This document shows, one piece after another, positions 34,021-46,296 of a stretch of DNA of 64,000 nt (positions within the stretch are counted from its first letter, which is position 1; each line of letters begins with the position of its first letter). A program made the position numbers and the translations under genes. The notes beneath the pieces were generated by a model that worked only from the letters and a program-made list of their open reading frames with translations, was not told the origin of the DNA and ran no database searches. Source of the DNA: Lamellibrachia columna (Eukaryota > Annelida > Polychaeta > Sabellida > Siboglinidae); the NCBI GenBank assembly GCA_963662155.1, contig OY759261.1:71604669-71668668 (forward strand). Direction: 5' to 3'.

Positions 34021-35559
34021 TGTTTAGTCCAGTTTGCTTTGCTCTTTGGAAAGAGCAGATATTAAGCTTTCATATGATGCATACTATAAGGACATAGCTC
34101 ACTCACAGTCGAAGTTATGCTGCAGTGAACATGCATGGGGTAGAAACGTCCAAACTGAGAAAAACGCATTTGAAGTTCAAGTACATGTTTTCTTCAAACT
34201 ACATTAGTTACCAAGAACATATTTCGTAGAAATTGTCAACATCCTATGCTTAAGGTATTGTCTTAAGATACTGAAAATATGAAGTAAATCTGTAATATAC
34301 TAAACAAGTTATGAGCAAAAGAATTTACCCTTTATATAACCGTAATTGTATTTGTGTACAAATATTACAACAGAACCACTACATACACAAAAAGTCTGGT
34401 TTGTCAGGTTAGTGATTTTATTAGTCAGCTCACAATGTACTGGAAATGCTTAGCTTATTGGTCAAAACTAGAAAGGTTTGCTATTTAAACCCCCCCCATG
34501 ACAAGACAAAACCAATGAGCTGATAGTATCATATTATTCATAATAATCAAATCAGTGATTGCCACATTTAAACATTGGTAAGTAAAATTTATAAATACTA
34601 CAATCTACAAGTCCAGCACTGTGTTCTTTCTCAGCAATGTGTCCTTTCTCAGCATTTGTGAACATAACTCCAGGGTTGGCTGCACCAAACATGTGAACAC
34701 AAATACATGTTAGTTTATTATATTTTACACAAATATCATAGGATTACTAATCTATGTAATCATTGACATAAATTTAAAATGTCATCTTAAACATGTCACA
34801 CACCAAAACATTTAAACTGAAAATTATGCAGATGCATAATTTAACCTGATTACAAAGTTAATGTGATAACTTAATAGTGGCATGGTGGCTCAATTGTTTG
34901 GTGCTTGCCTTATCATATTGGGTTTAAAACCTTGGCTTTGTGTTTATAAACACTTGTGTCATCCACACATTTCAGTACGTTGCTTGTTATATTATCGTCA
35001 GTCGTTCCTCTTCATATCTCCATACAAAATACTGTCCATAGTCATGCTCATCGTCGAAAATAATTCCTCAAACATTTTAACTGAGATTATCGCGGTCAAT
35101 ATCTGATTAATTGGGAATATTAACAGATAGGTAACACACGCATCGATGTTGTTGACAAATGAACGCGGTCAAGAGCGTCCGCTCTGCGCATGAGCTCGTT
35201 GATCGAACAAATGGGAGCACCAGCTACAGTCACGTGGTAGCAACAGGACAGTTTTGTTTACACGTAGGGCCTTTGTCTAAAGAGCTGTTATTGGTTTATT
35301 TTGATATATAGATGGAATTCCCATACCATATATGGAAACAAGATAAGATGGGCATTCCAGGTGTACCAAATATGACCGCCTTCCATAGAGGGATATCCCC
35401 GAAAATGCGCCTGGAACATATGCGATTTATCGCTTTTGTTTTTTTACGGAATTCATGCCTGAAATGTTACATACCTTTTCTAAAGATGTTCGAAAAGGCA
35501 TTAAATATTTAATATAATTGAAAAAAACCTTTGCTAATCGATAGAAAAGACATTAAAGT
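34021..35559. other. Unassigned; degenerate tRNA-SINE-like piece near 34875
   Basis: At 34880-34935 the order GGTGGCTCAATTGTTTGG (A-box-like) and GGGTTTAAAACC (B-box-like), spaced about 35 bp, resembles a decayed tRNA-derived SINE. The rest has no frame or repeat that I recognise. Confidence 0.35.
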
Positions 35560-36985
35560 GTCAGTTGGTGACAAAAAGTAAAAATCTCCAAAAATCAGCG
35601 TTCGAGACTGTGCAAGAGGGAATGAGTGGAAGGTTTGGGGCCAAACGAAATGACGATGGGGAAAAAAGCGGAAGAGCGGATCCAGTTAAGAAACCACGAC
35701 CACTCAGGGTCACAATGAAAAACACAAAGAAAAAAGCGAAGTACTCATACGGGCCAAAAAGCTAAAGGATACAAAGGAACCAACCCTAAATGATGTGTAA
35801 ATAAAGAGGGACATGACATACCAAGAGAGGCAGAAAAGAATTGTCAACCAGAGAATATTGAACAAAAGGCCAAAGGAGCAGGCCGGGAGGGAGTAGACTC
35901 TCAGACGAACACTGACAAAAACAGATGATGTACAAATGTTAATTTCCACCAGTTTTCACAGCACAAGGCACCTGGATATTTTTATAACGACACAAGGAGT
36001 GTTTCTTTTGTTAAGTGTCATTACACAAATGTACAAAGTATTGTAAATAAAATGGACAAGTTTAAGGCAACAGTTCTGGAATAAAAAAAAAAATTATTGG
36101 CATTACAGAGACATGGGCGAATGCGGGAATTACAGATGCCTTCTTCAAATTACCAGAATATGAACTTTGTAGAAGTGATAGAATAGACATTTGGTAGGAG
36201 GTGGTGCAATCCTGATGGTCCACAAGTCCATACCATCTCAACCACACAAGGAACTGACAGAGTGTGGGTTTAGTGACTCGGCATGGTGTAGTATTACTTT
36301 GAACAGTGACGATCATTTATTAATTGGGGTGTGCTACAGAACAACGAGCAGTGATGTCAACAACAATGAGCAAATATTACACCTTCTGAACTTGGATTAT
36401 GGGATCAGTGCATCACATCTTCTGTTAATGGGAGACTTTAACTTGAGTGAGGTGGACTTTGTACAATACAATACAGACTTTACAGAAGGTAGTTTTCATT
36501 ACAGATTTTTGGAGAACACACAGGACATGTTTCTGGTTCAGCAAGTTACTGAAGCAACAAGATACAGAGAAAGGAAGGAGCCATCCAAGCTGATATTCAC
36601 AAATGAGGGGTAGACAATTTAACATACCTAGCCCCACTAGGCAAACGTGATCACGTAGGCTTGTTATGGTCCTACATGGATCTAAATAAAAACAGTGACA
36701 AGGTAGAGGAGAAAGTGAATTTCTGGAGAGGTGACTATGGTTCCATAGGGACAAACATTGAAGAAATAGATTGGGACAGTTTATTTGAAGACATGTGGAA
36801 ATGAATGTCGGATCTTGTTAAAAACACATGTGGGTAGACTTGTAGAAACGTTTGTGCCGAAAATGAAAAGCAAAAAAAAGAGTTACCAATTCTGCAGTAG
36901 GCCTAAACATATCCTGAACCGTTTGTTGTTGAGAGGCTTCATATGTCAATCCACTGGCACTGTCATTTGTCTGATTCAGTGATTT
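35560..36985 (+). pseudogene. LINE endonuclease region (third family), broken
   Basis: In mixed frames the + strand reads QSIVNKMDKFKATVLE, IGITETWANAGITDAF, then in one 140-codon frame (36191-36613) GGGAILMVHKSIPSQP, LLIGVCYRTTSSDVNN, LLLMGDFNLSEVDF (GDFN box) and EPSKLIFTNEG, and after a stop KRDHVGLLWSYMD. This is a CR1-group endonuclease. The upstream frame 35565-35765 is basic and may be the end of ORF1. The element stops at 36985 where gypsy G1 begins; its RT C-terminal end is probably the piece at 46297-46735. Confidence 0.7.
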
Positions 36986-37843
36986 TTACTGTGTCAGAGG
37001 CATGTTACTTGAGTTTACCCTTGAACTCAGTTGGTCAATGTGGCGTTTCCAGACCCATTTATCGTTCCCATGGTAATCTCGAACCCATACCATGTCTCCT
37101 TCCCTGAATGATCTCAGATTTTGAGAACCACGCTCCATCTGTTTCTCTAATCGTTTGTTTTCCTGTCGGTTATCTGGTTTTACACTGTCAAGTCGAGTGC
37201 GTAGCTGTCTACCCATGAAACGCTCTGCTGGCATTTCCCCTGTGAAAGCATGCAGAGCATTTCTATATGCCAGGAGGAACTTATCCAGTCTAACCTGGAG
37301 TGACTCCCCTGACGATGCTACTGTATAGCTTTCAAAGCCTGCTTTACAGTTTGCACAAATCACTCTGCTTGCCCATTAGAACTTATGATATGATATGGCG
37401 ATGTAGGTGGTAGCACCACTCCCAACCAGCCCAAGAAGTCCTTGAACTCCCGAGACTTAAACTGTGGACCATTGTCCGAGACCAAAGAATTCCCCCTCTA
37501 CTGAATATCGTCCTTATCAGGCCAACCATCCCGTGTGTACCTCATCACTTGCAACAACAATGAATCTTTCCGAACTGCGGTCTTGATCTGTTCTCTAGAG
37601 ACAGGTAAGACACCAACACCCAGAACGAGAGCCACATCTTCGTCTGTCGATATACCTGGATCATCGTTTTGTGTAGGTATCCGTGAAAGCCAGTCAGCAT
37701 TGGCATTCTGAGCACTGCTCCGGTACCGCACATCATAGTTAAAACCAGACAGATACATTGCCCATCGCTGAATGCGTTCTGCTGGTAATGCTGGTAAGTC
37801 CTTTCTAAGACTGATGATTACTGCTAGAGGTTTGTTATTGTAA
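36986..37843 (-). pseudogene. Ty3/gypsy element G1, distal part: RNase H end and integrase remnants
   Basis: Minus strand: from the LTR boundary, NNKPLAVIISLRKDLPALP, RIQRWAMYLSGFNYDV, ANADWLSRIP (end of RNase H); then after a large internal deletion LVSDNGPQFKSREFKDFLG (integrase core), a stop, LLAYRNALHAFTGEMPAE, FMGRQLRTRLD and FREGDMVWVRDYHG. The last piece joins KWV directly to WKRHIDQL, so about 30 residues are lost. No 3' LTR is found at 36985. The 5' portion of this element continues at 40932. Confidence 0.8.
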
Positions 37844-38029
37844 TGTTGCGTGTGTGTCGTAAGATACCACTTTTATAGAAGAACCAGAAATACCAACATG
37901 GTGTTTAGACCTGTATTTATTCGACCTCCTTATATAGTCATCGTAAACAACAACAGGAGAAGTCGTGGTGCTTTACAGCAGTGTTCCAAGTGCAGCAATG
38001 CCTTGCTGGCGGTTAGTGATAACACTACA
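37844..38029 (-). repeat. Gypsy G2 3' LTR (186 bp)
   Basis: On the minus strand it begins TGTAGTGTTATC and ends CGCAACA. It differs from the 40740-40931 copy by two substitutions and by three TG units. TG...CA ends are typical of LTRs. Confidence 0.9.
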
Positions 38030-40739
38030 TCTCCATTTTCTTGGTCGATGAGATGTCTACTAAATCATAATCTAACTATGGGGCAGAGGTTACAAGTACG
38101 TGACACCAGAATACTGTCTTTACCACAGTACTTCCCTAAATGGCTACTGTGCGTAGACTTGCACGATGACAGTGTCATTACACGAATCATAAGTTCAAAA
38201 GACTAGGCGGATTGACCAATCGTCCCGATCTTGTTCTCATCACGCCTGGAGACTCTTGCGTTGTCGACGGCGTTGTCGTGTCGGTACTCCGGCTAGGAGT
38301 TGCAGGAGGATTTCCTGGCTCCTCTGGTACGATAGGCGTGGGAGACGGGTAGCAATTGGCTTGGGCTCAGACCGTTCAGTAACGGTGTCGTGCGCTGTGT
38401 CAAGAGAGCGAGGTAAGGATCGTCATTCTTCTTCAGGATCTCCTTCAGAGTCCTGACTGCTCTTTCTCGATGACAGCGTATCGCTGTTCTACTGCAGTCA
38501 GTGCTCTTGAAGCAAAGCACACTGGCCTTCGATCGCCATTGTCTTGGACTTGCATGAGTACAGCCCCGAGACCATAGCCGGATGCATCAGCAGCGATAAT
38601 CGTTGATCGCTGTGGTTCATAGCGAGCGAGTGCAGTAGGAGACGTCAATGCTTGTTTGACTCTCTCAAACGCTTCAGCTTGTACAGGACTCCACTGCCAG
38701 ACGACATCTGCCTTGAGGAGATAGCAGATAGGCGCCGTGAGTTGTGCTAAGTTCGGCACAAATTTACCCAGTTGATTGACCATTCCTGTGAACCTCCTCA
38801 GTTCTGTGGTGTTGGTTGGTGCTGGGAATTTCTGGATGGCTTTCAGCTTCTGTTCATCAGCATGAACTCCTGTTCCGTCAATGACGTGACCCAGGAAGCG
38901 TATAGACTTCTTGCCAAACTCACACTTCTCATTAAGTGTCAGTCCTGCCCCTTGGAGTCGTTGTAGAACCTTTCTCAGTCGGTCATCATGTTCGGCTTCA
39001 TTTGATGCGAACACCGGGATATGTCATCCATGTGACATATGACTCCGTCGAGTCCCTGTAGGATCACAGAAATCTTGCGAGTGAAGATTTCTGGAGCTGA
39101 TGAGATACCGAATGGGATTCTGTTGAAGGCGAACCTCCCTTGTGGTGTGATGAATATGGTCAGCAGTTTTGACTCTTCATCCAATGGCAATTGCCAGAAG
39201 CCACTATGCTTTTCCCAGCTTTGCCAAGCTTTCATCGACTGATGACATCGGATGTATTTCCCGCTTGACCGCCTTGTTCAGATGGGTAAGGTCAACACAA
39301 ATCCTCACCCTGCCGTTTGCCTTCGGCACAACAACCATTCCGGAGCACCAATCTGTTGGCTGGATCACTTTGGAGATGATCCCTTGCTGTTCCATTCTTC
39401 GGAACTCTTCTTCGACTCTCGGAAGCAATGGATGTGGTACTTTGCGTGGAGCATACAAGCATATCGGCCGTGTGTGTGTCGTCTCGAAGATTGATATGGT
39501 GTTGCATCTTCAGCTTTCCAAGGCCGTGAAACAATTGTGGAAAGTCCTTGTGTACAGCGACCTCATCCACCATCAGTTTGATTAGGTTGAGCTGCAAACA
39601 AGCGTCACGACCTAGGAGAGAAGTTGGCTGGTTTTCGATAACGTATAACGTTTCGCTGCATGTCTTGTTCTTGTACTGCAACTTCGCAACCAGCGTTCCC
39701 AACACACAAAGCTTGATGCCTCCTGGACCCTCAGTGTATTTTCAGCGGGTATAAGTTTCCGGTGTTGCAACATGGGTACTTTATCGGACAGCACCGATAC
39801 AGCTGCGCCCGTATCCAGCTTGAACGTGACCCTGTTGGTGTGATTTACCGTAATGTCAGCTGTCCAGATACTGCCGTCCTGGTTTCCAATTTCCCCCAGG
39901 AAAACATCGCCGACGCTGTGCGCGTGCGATTTACCACGCGGCTTCGTTACTGGCCGGCTCCGACAAACTGACCTGAAATGGCCAACTTTCTGACAGTTGT
40001 GACACGTGGCTTGTCTTGCAGGACAGACCTTCCTGTCATGCTGCTGTTGGCCACACCACTTGCACTTCCCACCGTGGTTTCAAGCTGTGGCTGCATTAGC
40101 CCTCGTCGTTGACTGTTGACCCCTCTTCACGAATTCGATGCTGCTTTCGGGCCTCGGCTTGCCGACTGACCTGTACTGATTGATCGAGTGTCAAGTCGGC
40201 CTGCGCCTGCAGTCGGTCGGAGAGCGCGTCATCAATCACCCAGACTACGATGCGGTCCCGGATCAACTGCTCTATCAGGCCACCGTAATCGCAATGTTCG
40301 GCCAATCGATATAAATCCTAAATGAACACATCCACAGATTTACCCCGCCTGTTGCACGCGTCTGTTGAACTTTGCTCGTTCAATGACCAGGTTATGATGA
40401 ACCCCGAAATACGCGTTCAGTGACTCCTTCAGCTGGTCGTAATTCGCGTCGTCTGGGACATGTAATGTGTTCAAAATTTCCTCACTTTGATCCCCCATCG
40501 CGTACACCAAAGTGCTAATTTTGTCCGTCGCTTCGCGGTTTGATAGACCTGACGCGATTCTGAATCGGTCGAAACGTCTGATCCACGCTGGCCATGTGTC
40601 CGGCGAGGTGAAATTGAACCTGTCTGGTAGAGGTACCTGGACGGGGTTGAAGTGCGGTTGTGCGTGCTGTACCGGCTGGTCGGTGTCTGCCATGTCTCTG
40701 AAGGTTGTATGTTCTTGTTAGACCGCTGCCACCATATAA
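38030..40739 (-). pseudogene. Ty3/gypsy element G2 internal region (gag, protease, RT, RNase H, integrase tail)
   Basis: Minus strand from 40693: gag (MADTDQPVQHAQPHFNPVQ, then FRIASGLSNREATDKISTLV), two CCHC knuckles at about 40070-39990 (CKWCGQQQHDRKVC and CHNCQKVGHFRSVC), protease with LDTGAAVSVLSD (active site kept, about 39810), RT with CVDLTHLNKAV, FAFNRIPFGISSAPEIF and CHMDD followed by a frameshift near 39014, RNase H (IAADASGYGLGAVLMQ), then a jump at about 38460 to the integrase tail TLKEILKKNDDPYLALL. RNase H end and integrase core are deleted. Several stops (for example at 40338 and 40086) occur. The PBS side next to the 5' LTR reads TGGTGGCAGCGG. Confidence 0.85.
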
Positions 40740-40931
40740 TGTTGCGTGTGTGTGTGTGTCGTAAGATACCACTTTTATAGAAGAACCAGAAATACCAACA
40801 TGGCGTTTAGACCTGTATTTATTCGACCTCCTTATATAGTCATCGTAAACAACAACAGGAGAAGTCGTGGTGCTTTACAGCAGTGTTCCAAGTGCAGCAA
40901 TGCCTTGCTGGCAGTTAGTGATAACACTACA
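40740..40931 (-). repeat. Gypsy G2 5' LTR (192 bp)
   Basis: Near-identical to 37844-38029. The two LTRs bound a G2 body inserted inside the RNase H of G1: on the minus strand G1 reads FTLVMGN up to the LTR, and NNKPLAV after the other LTR. The flanking five bases (GTAAC and ATTAC on the minus strand) match only in part, so the target duplication is imperfect. Confidence 0.88.
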
Positions 40932-42120
40932 GTTACCCATGACAAGAGTAAACTTCCTGCCAAACAGAAAAGGATAGAATCGCTTCACGCTAAAAATTAT
41001 TCCTAGTCCTTCTCTCTCGATCTGTGAATACTTCTGCTCTGCTCTCGTCAACGAGCGAGATACAAACTGAATCGGTCACTCCTCTCCACCAGGCATAATG
41101 TGAGAAAGCACTGCTCCTAAACCAACTGGCGATACACTCAAACTTCCTATCCTTCTCAAGCAAGGTAGTGAGAGGATGGAGTGTGGAAGCAAAGTCTGGC
41201 ACAAACTTTCGATAATGGTTTGCCATGCCGATGAACGACCTCAATGAACTCACATCAATGGGTCTAGGTGCATCTAGTATGAGGGCTATCTTGTCTGCCG
41301 ATTTGTGAATACATTGGGTATCAATCACGTGACCCAGATACTTGAGAGAATCTCTGGAGAATTCGCATTTATCTCAATTCAGCTTTAAACCGAATTCTGT
41401 CAGTCTTTCAAACGCCCTACCCAAATTGCTCAAATGATCTGACTCTGTTCTCCCTGACACGAGGATATCATCGAGATATACCTTGACACCTGGCAAACCT
41501 TTGTAACACTTTCTCTATAGCATTCTGCCAGATAGCAGGTGCCGTGATTATGCCAAAGACTAGCTTGTTCTGTTGGAATAGACCGTTATGTGTTGCTATG
41601 GTGAGGTATTCCCTAGATTCCTCGGAAACCTCCATTTGATTGTACGCATTCGCTAGGTCAAGTTTGGAGAATTTAACTCCACCAGCCAAGTCAGCCAGAA
41701 TATCATCAATGTTGATATTCGGCGGGGACACTGTTTTCAACTGAGGGTTAACAGTTGTCTTGTAATTGCCACATAGTCTAATTGCACCATTCTTCTTTGG
41801 TACTACTACAACACCCGTTGGCCAGTCACTGCTTGTAACTGGTGTAATGACCCCAGCTTTCTCAAGTTTGCCTAACTCCAGCTCAACTTTCGGGCATATG
41901 GGACCCACTACGGTTTAGTGTACACTGGTTTTGCTCCCTCTACCAGTTCAACACGTGCCTTAATCCCTGTAAGCAACCCAAGTTGTCCATCAAACAAATC
42001 CTGATGCTTACTGACTAGCCCATCCAACTGAGTCATGTGATAGACACACGTACGGACCCTGATCTAAATTTGATCTCGGTCCAGTCAAGTTTGATAGCCA
42101 CTAACCAGTCTCTGCCAAAC
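40932..42120 (-). pseudogene. Ty3/gypsy element G1: reverse transcriptase and start of RNase H
   Basis: Minus strand after the minisatellite: LFGRDWLVAIKLDWTEIKF (end of protease), KVELELGKLEKAGVI, WPTGVVVVPKKNGAIRLC, KFSKLDLANAYNQMEV, NKLVFGIITAPAIWQ, then in a second frame VKVYLDDILVSGRTESD (YLDD catalytic box), LKYLGHVIDTQ, RSFIGMANHYRKFVPDF and SQIEREGLGIIFSVKRFYPF. Frameshifts are at about 41500 and 41100. The frame 41468-41908 is the best preserved part. Split by G2 at 40931. Confidence 0.85.
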
Positions 42121-42125
42121 AGTAC

Positions 42126-45100
42126 GTGTCTACTGTCGGGGACAACATACAGCACCAAGTCTACATTATGTCTACTGTTGGGGACAACATACAGCACCAA
42201 GTCTACATTATGTCTACTGTCAGGGACAACATACAGCACCAAGTCTACATTATGTCTACAGTTGGGGACAACATACAGCACCAAGTCTACATTATGTCTA
42301 CTGTCAGGGACAACATACAGCACCAAGTCTACATTGTGTCTACTGTCTGGGAGAACATACAGCACCAAGTCTACATTATGTCTACAGTTGGGGACAACAT
42401 ACAGCACCAAGTCTACATTGTGTCTACTGTCTGGGAGAACATACAGCACCAAGTCTACATTATGTCTACTGTCGAGGACAACATACAGCACCAAGTCTAC
42501 ATTGTGTCTACTGTTGGGGACAACATACAGCACCAAGTCTACATTGTGTCTACTGTTGGGGACAACATACAGCACCAAGTCTACATTGTGTCTACTGTTG
42601 GGGACAACATACAGCACCAAGTCTACATTGTGTCTACTGTCATGGACAACATACAGCACCAAGTCTACATTGTGTCTACTGTTGGGGACAACATACAGCA
42701 CCAAGTCTACATTGTGTCTACTGTTGGGGACAACATACAGCACCAAGTCTACATTGTGTCTACTGTCGGGGACAACATACAGCACCAAGTCTACATTATG
42801 TCTACTGTTGGGGACAACATACAGCACCAAGTCTACATTGTGTCTACTGTCATGGACAACATACAGCACCAAGTCTACATTGTGTCTACTGTTGGGGACA
42901 ACATACAGCACCAAGTCTACATTATGTCTACTGTTGGGGACAACATACAGCACCAAGTCTACATTGTGTCTACTGTCATGGACAACATACAGCACCAAGT
43001 CTACATTGTGTCTACTGTTGGGGACAACATACAGCACCAAGTCTACATTGTGTCTACTGTCGGGGACAACATACAGCACCAAGTCTACATTATGTCTACT
43101 GTCGGGGACAACATACAGCACCAAGTCCACATTATGTCTACTGTTGGGGACAACATACAGCACCAAGTCTACATTGTGTCTACTGTCTGGGAGAACATAC
43201 AGCACCAAGTCTACATTGTGTCTACTGTCTGGGAGAACATACAGCACCAAGTCTACGTTATGTCTACTGTCGGGGACAACATACAGCACCAAGTCTACAT
43301 TGTGTCTACTGTCTGGGAGAACATACAGCACCAAGTCTACATTATGTCTACTGTCTGGGAGAACATACAGCACCAAGTCTACATTATGTCTACTGTCGGG
43401 GACAACATACAGCACCAAGTCCACATTATGTCTACTGTTGGGGACAACATACAGCACCAAGTCTACATTGTGTCTACTGTCTGGGAGAACATACAGCACC
43501 AAGTCTACGTTATGTCTACTGTCGGGGACAACATACAGCACCAAGTCTACATTATGTCTACTGTTGGGGACAACATACAGCACCAAGTCTACATTGTGTC
43601 TACTGTCATGGACAACATACAGCACCAAGTCTACATTGTGTCTACTGTTGGGGACAACATACAGCACCAAGTCTACATTATGTCTACTGTTGGGGACAAC
43701 ATACAGCACCAAGTCTACATTGTGTCTACTGTCATGGACAACATACAGCACCAAGTCTACATTGTGTCTACTGTTGGGGACAACATACAGCACCAAGTCT
43801 ACATTATGTCTACTGTCGAGGACAACATACAGCACCAAGTCTACATTATGTCTACTGTCGGGGACAACATACAGCACCAAGTCTACATTATGTCTACTGT
43901 CGGGGACAACATACAGCACCAAGTCCACATTATGTCTACTGTTGGGGACAACATACAGCACCAAGTCTACATTGTGTCTACTGTCTGGGAGAACATACAG
44001 CACCAAGTCTACATTGTGTCTACTGTCTGGGAGAACATACAGCACCAAGTCTACGTTATGTCTACTGTCGGGGACAACATACAGCACCAAGTCTACATTG
44101 TGTCTACTGTCTGGGAGAACATACAGCACCAAGTCTACATTATGTCTACTGTCTGGGAGAACATACAGCACCAAGTCTACATTATGTCTACTGTCGGGGA
44201 CAACATACAGCACCAAGTCCACATTATGTCTACTGTTGGGGACAACATACAGCACCAAGTCTACATTGTGTCTACTGTCATGGACAACATACAGCACCAA
44301 GTCTACATTGTGTCTACTGTTGGGGACAACATACAGCACCAAGTCTACATTATGTCTACTGTTGGGGACAACATACAGCACCAAGTCTACATTGTGTCTA
44401 CTGTCATGGACAACATACAGCACCAAGTCTACATTGTGTCTACTGTTGGGGACAACATACAGCACCAAGTCTACATTATGTCTACTGTCGAGGACAACAT
44501 ACAGCACCAAGTCTACATTATGTCTACTGTCTGGGAGAACATACAGCACCAAGTCTACGTTATGTCTACTGTCGGGGACAACATACATCACCAAGTCTAC
44601 ATTATGTCTACTGTCGGGGACAACATACAGCACCAAGTCTACATTATGTCTACTGTCGGGGACAACATACAGCACCAAGTCTACATTATGTCTACTGTCG
44701 GGGACAACATACAGCACCATGTCTACATTGTGTCTACTGTCGGGGACAACATACAGCACCAAGTCTACATTATGTCTACTGTCGGGGACAACATACAACA
44801 CCAAGTCTACATTGTGTCTACTGTCGGGGACAACATACAACACCAAGTCTACATTGTGTCTACTGTCGGGGACAACATACAGCACCAAGTCTACATTATG
44901 TCTACTGTTGGGGACAACATACAGCACCAAGTCTACATTGTGTCTACTGTCTGGGAGAACATACAGCACCAAGTCTACATTATGTCTACTGTCGGGGACA
45001 ACATACAGCACCAAGTCTACATTATGTCTACTGTCGGGGACAACATACAGCACCAAGTCTACATTATGTCTACTGTTGGGGACAACACACAGCACCAAGT

Positions 45101-45152
45101 CTACATTACATCTACTGTCGGGGACAACACACAGCACCAAGTCCACATTATG
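42126..45152 (-). repeat. 42-bp minisatellite, 72 units, inside G1 protease coding sequence
   Basis: The unit reads CACCAAGTCTACATTRTGTC plus TACTGTYGGGGACAACATACAG on the + strand; on the pol (minus) strand it encodes 14 residues, HNVDLVLYVVPDSR. I counted 72 units. Because 42 is a multiple of three and no unit has a stop, three long frames are open (42033-45305 minus; 42037-45240 and 42126-45200 plus); only the minus one continues the gypsy polyprotein (upstream GMFKVNVQYN, downstream HVLFGRDWL). Variant units (TGGGAGAAC, CATGGACAAC, AAGTCCACA) show a higher-order repeat of 798 bp (19 units). Confidence 0.95.
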
Positions 45153-46025
45153 CGAGTTATACTGCACATTCACCTTAAACATACCTGTACATGGTACTGA
45201 TTCACATGTGAAACTGCGTAACAACGTGTTACTAGGGTGAAGTTGACAGTTTGCAAACTTTGCCTTGCATTCGACACATTTTGGCAAAGTGGTTCTCTCG
45301 TCCACAAGACTAGTGTGGCATTTCTTGCCAAAGGCTAGACATTGTTTTCGATCAAAGGCGTGTTTTCGACCACAGAACTTGCACTTGGCCTGGACCGGGA
45401 CAATTCGTCAAACTTCCGTGCTGCCCTGCCGCGGCGAAACCCTTTTGTCGGCCTTGACCTTCAATCACCTTGTTTACAGTCGCCGAATCGGGCGTCTGCT
45501 TCTGTCCAAATTGCCCCGCTGTGTGCAATGTCAGTGTTTCCTCGTGAAATAGTTTTTTTCGCAGACTGTCATCGTGACATCCATACACCAGTTGATCGCG
45601 CAAATTGTTCTCCTTTTCGTTGCCGAAATTGCACGTCTTCGCCAAATTGCACAATCGCGTTATGTACGACGCACTCGTTTCGTCGTACAACTGCTGCACG
45701 AGCGGAATCTGTACCGATCAATCAATTCGTTCTTTCTCGGGGCGAAGTAGTTGTCAAAGCCCTCGAGAACTACTTTCACCGTCGGTACGTGTTCGCCTTT
45801 GATGTCATAATCGAACGAATTGAATATTGTCAGCAACTCTGCACCACCAATCGTAATCACCAACGCAATCTTCTCAGCTTTACTCTTAGCTGTAGCTCCT
45901 GTAGCCAGCAAATACATATTAAATTGCTGCTTGAAAGTTTGCCAACTTTCCTTCGCGTTCGATCCAGCCAGGCAGAGTTTAGGCGCCATTAACCCAGTGA
46001 ATTCTGCCATGTTTGAGTGTTTCAT
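45153..46025 (-). pseudogene. Ty3/gypsy element G1: gag, zinc finger and protease start
   Basis: Gag starts at Met 46025 or 46007 (MAEFTGLMAPKLCLAGSNAK) with WQTFKQQFNMYLLATGA and EGFDNYFAPRKNELIDRY; after a frameshift near 45700 ASYITRLCNLAKTCNFG and GQGRQKGF follow. A Cys/His cluster at 45380-45240 (KFCGRKHAFDRKQC, then GRENHFAKMCRMQGK) is the nucleic-acid-binding knuckle. The protease active site (DTG) is absent: FANCQL passes straight to HPSNTLLRSFTCE, so a deletion removed it. The segment then enters the minisatellite. Confidence 0.8.
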
Positions 46026-46140
46026 TCACAGCTCAACGTCAAGTTTCAGTAATTGTTTCACTAATAGTACATATGGGAAACATCTAGTTTCCACACATCG
46101 ATGAGTTAGTACCATCCCATCCGTCTCGCCGCCAATTATC

Positions 46141-46292
46141 TGTTGTATATTCACAGACACTACACATATAACATACACGTGGTTCTTATGGGTGGCATAT
46201 AACTGATCTTTATTTGGAAACGCATGTATTACTACTCATGTAGTTCGCCACTGAACATGTTTCACTACACATAATAATTATAGTCCACAACA
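46141..46292 (-). repeat. Gypsy G1 5' LTR (about 152 bp)
   Basis: On the minus strand it begins TGTTGTGGACTA and ends TATACAACA; the TGTTGT/ACAACA ends are inverted. It holds an AATAAA-type signal near 46210. The sequence just inside (GATAATTGGCGGCGAGACGG) is a plausible primer-binding site. No second copy was found in the window. Confidence 0.65.
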
Positions 46293-46296
46293 TCGA

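Noticed and set aside
34875..34940. Functional tRNA gene
   Set aside because: A- and B-box-like strings exist but the arms do not pair into a cloverleaf; at best a decayed SINE.
42126..45152. CRISPR-like array
   Set aside because: The units are contiguous 42-mers without spacers, in a eukaryotic retroelement.
42037..45240. Two 1000-residue + strand open frames in the 42-bp array
   Set aside because: They are open only because the unit is a multiple of three without stops. Neither has homologous flanks; the minus frame continues gypsy sequence at both ends.
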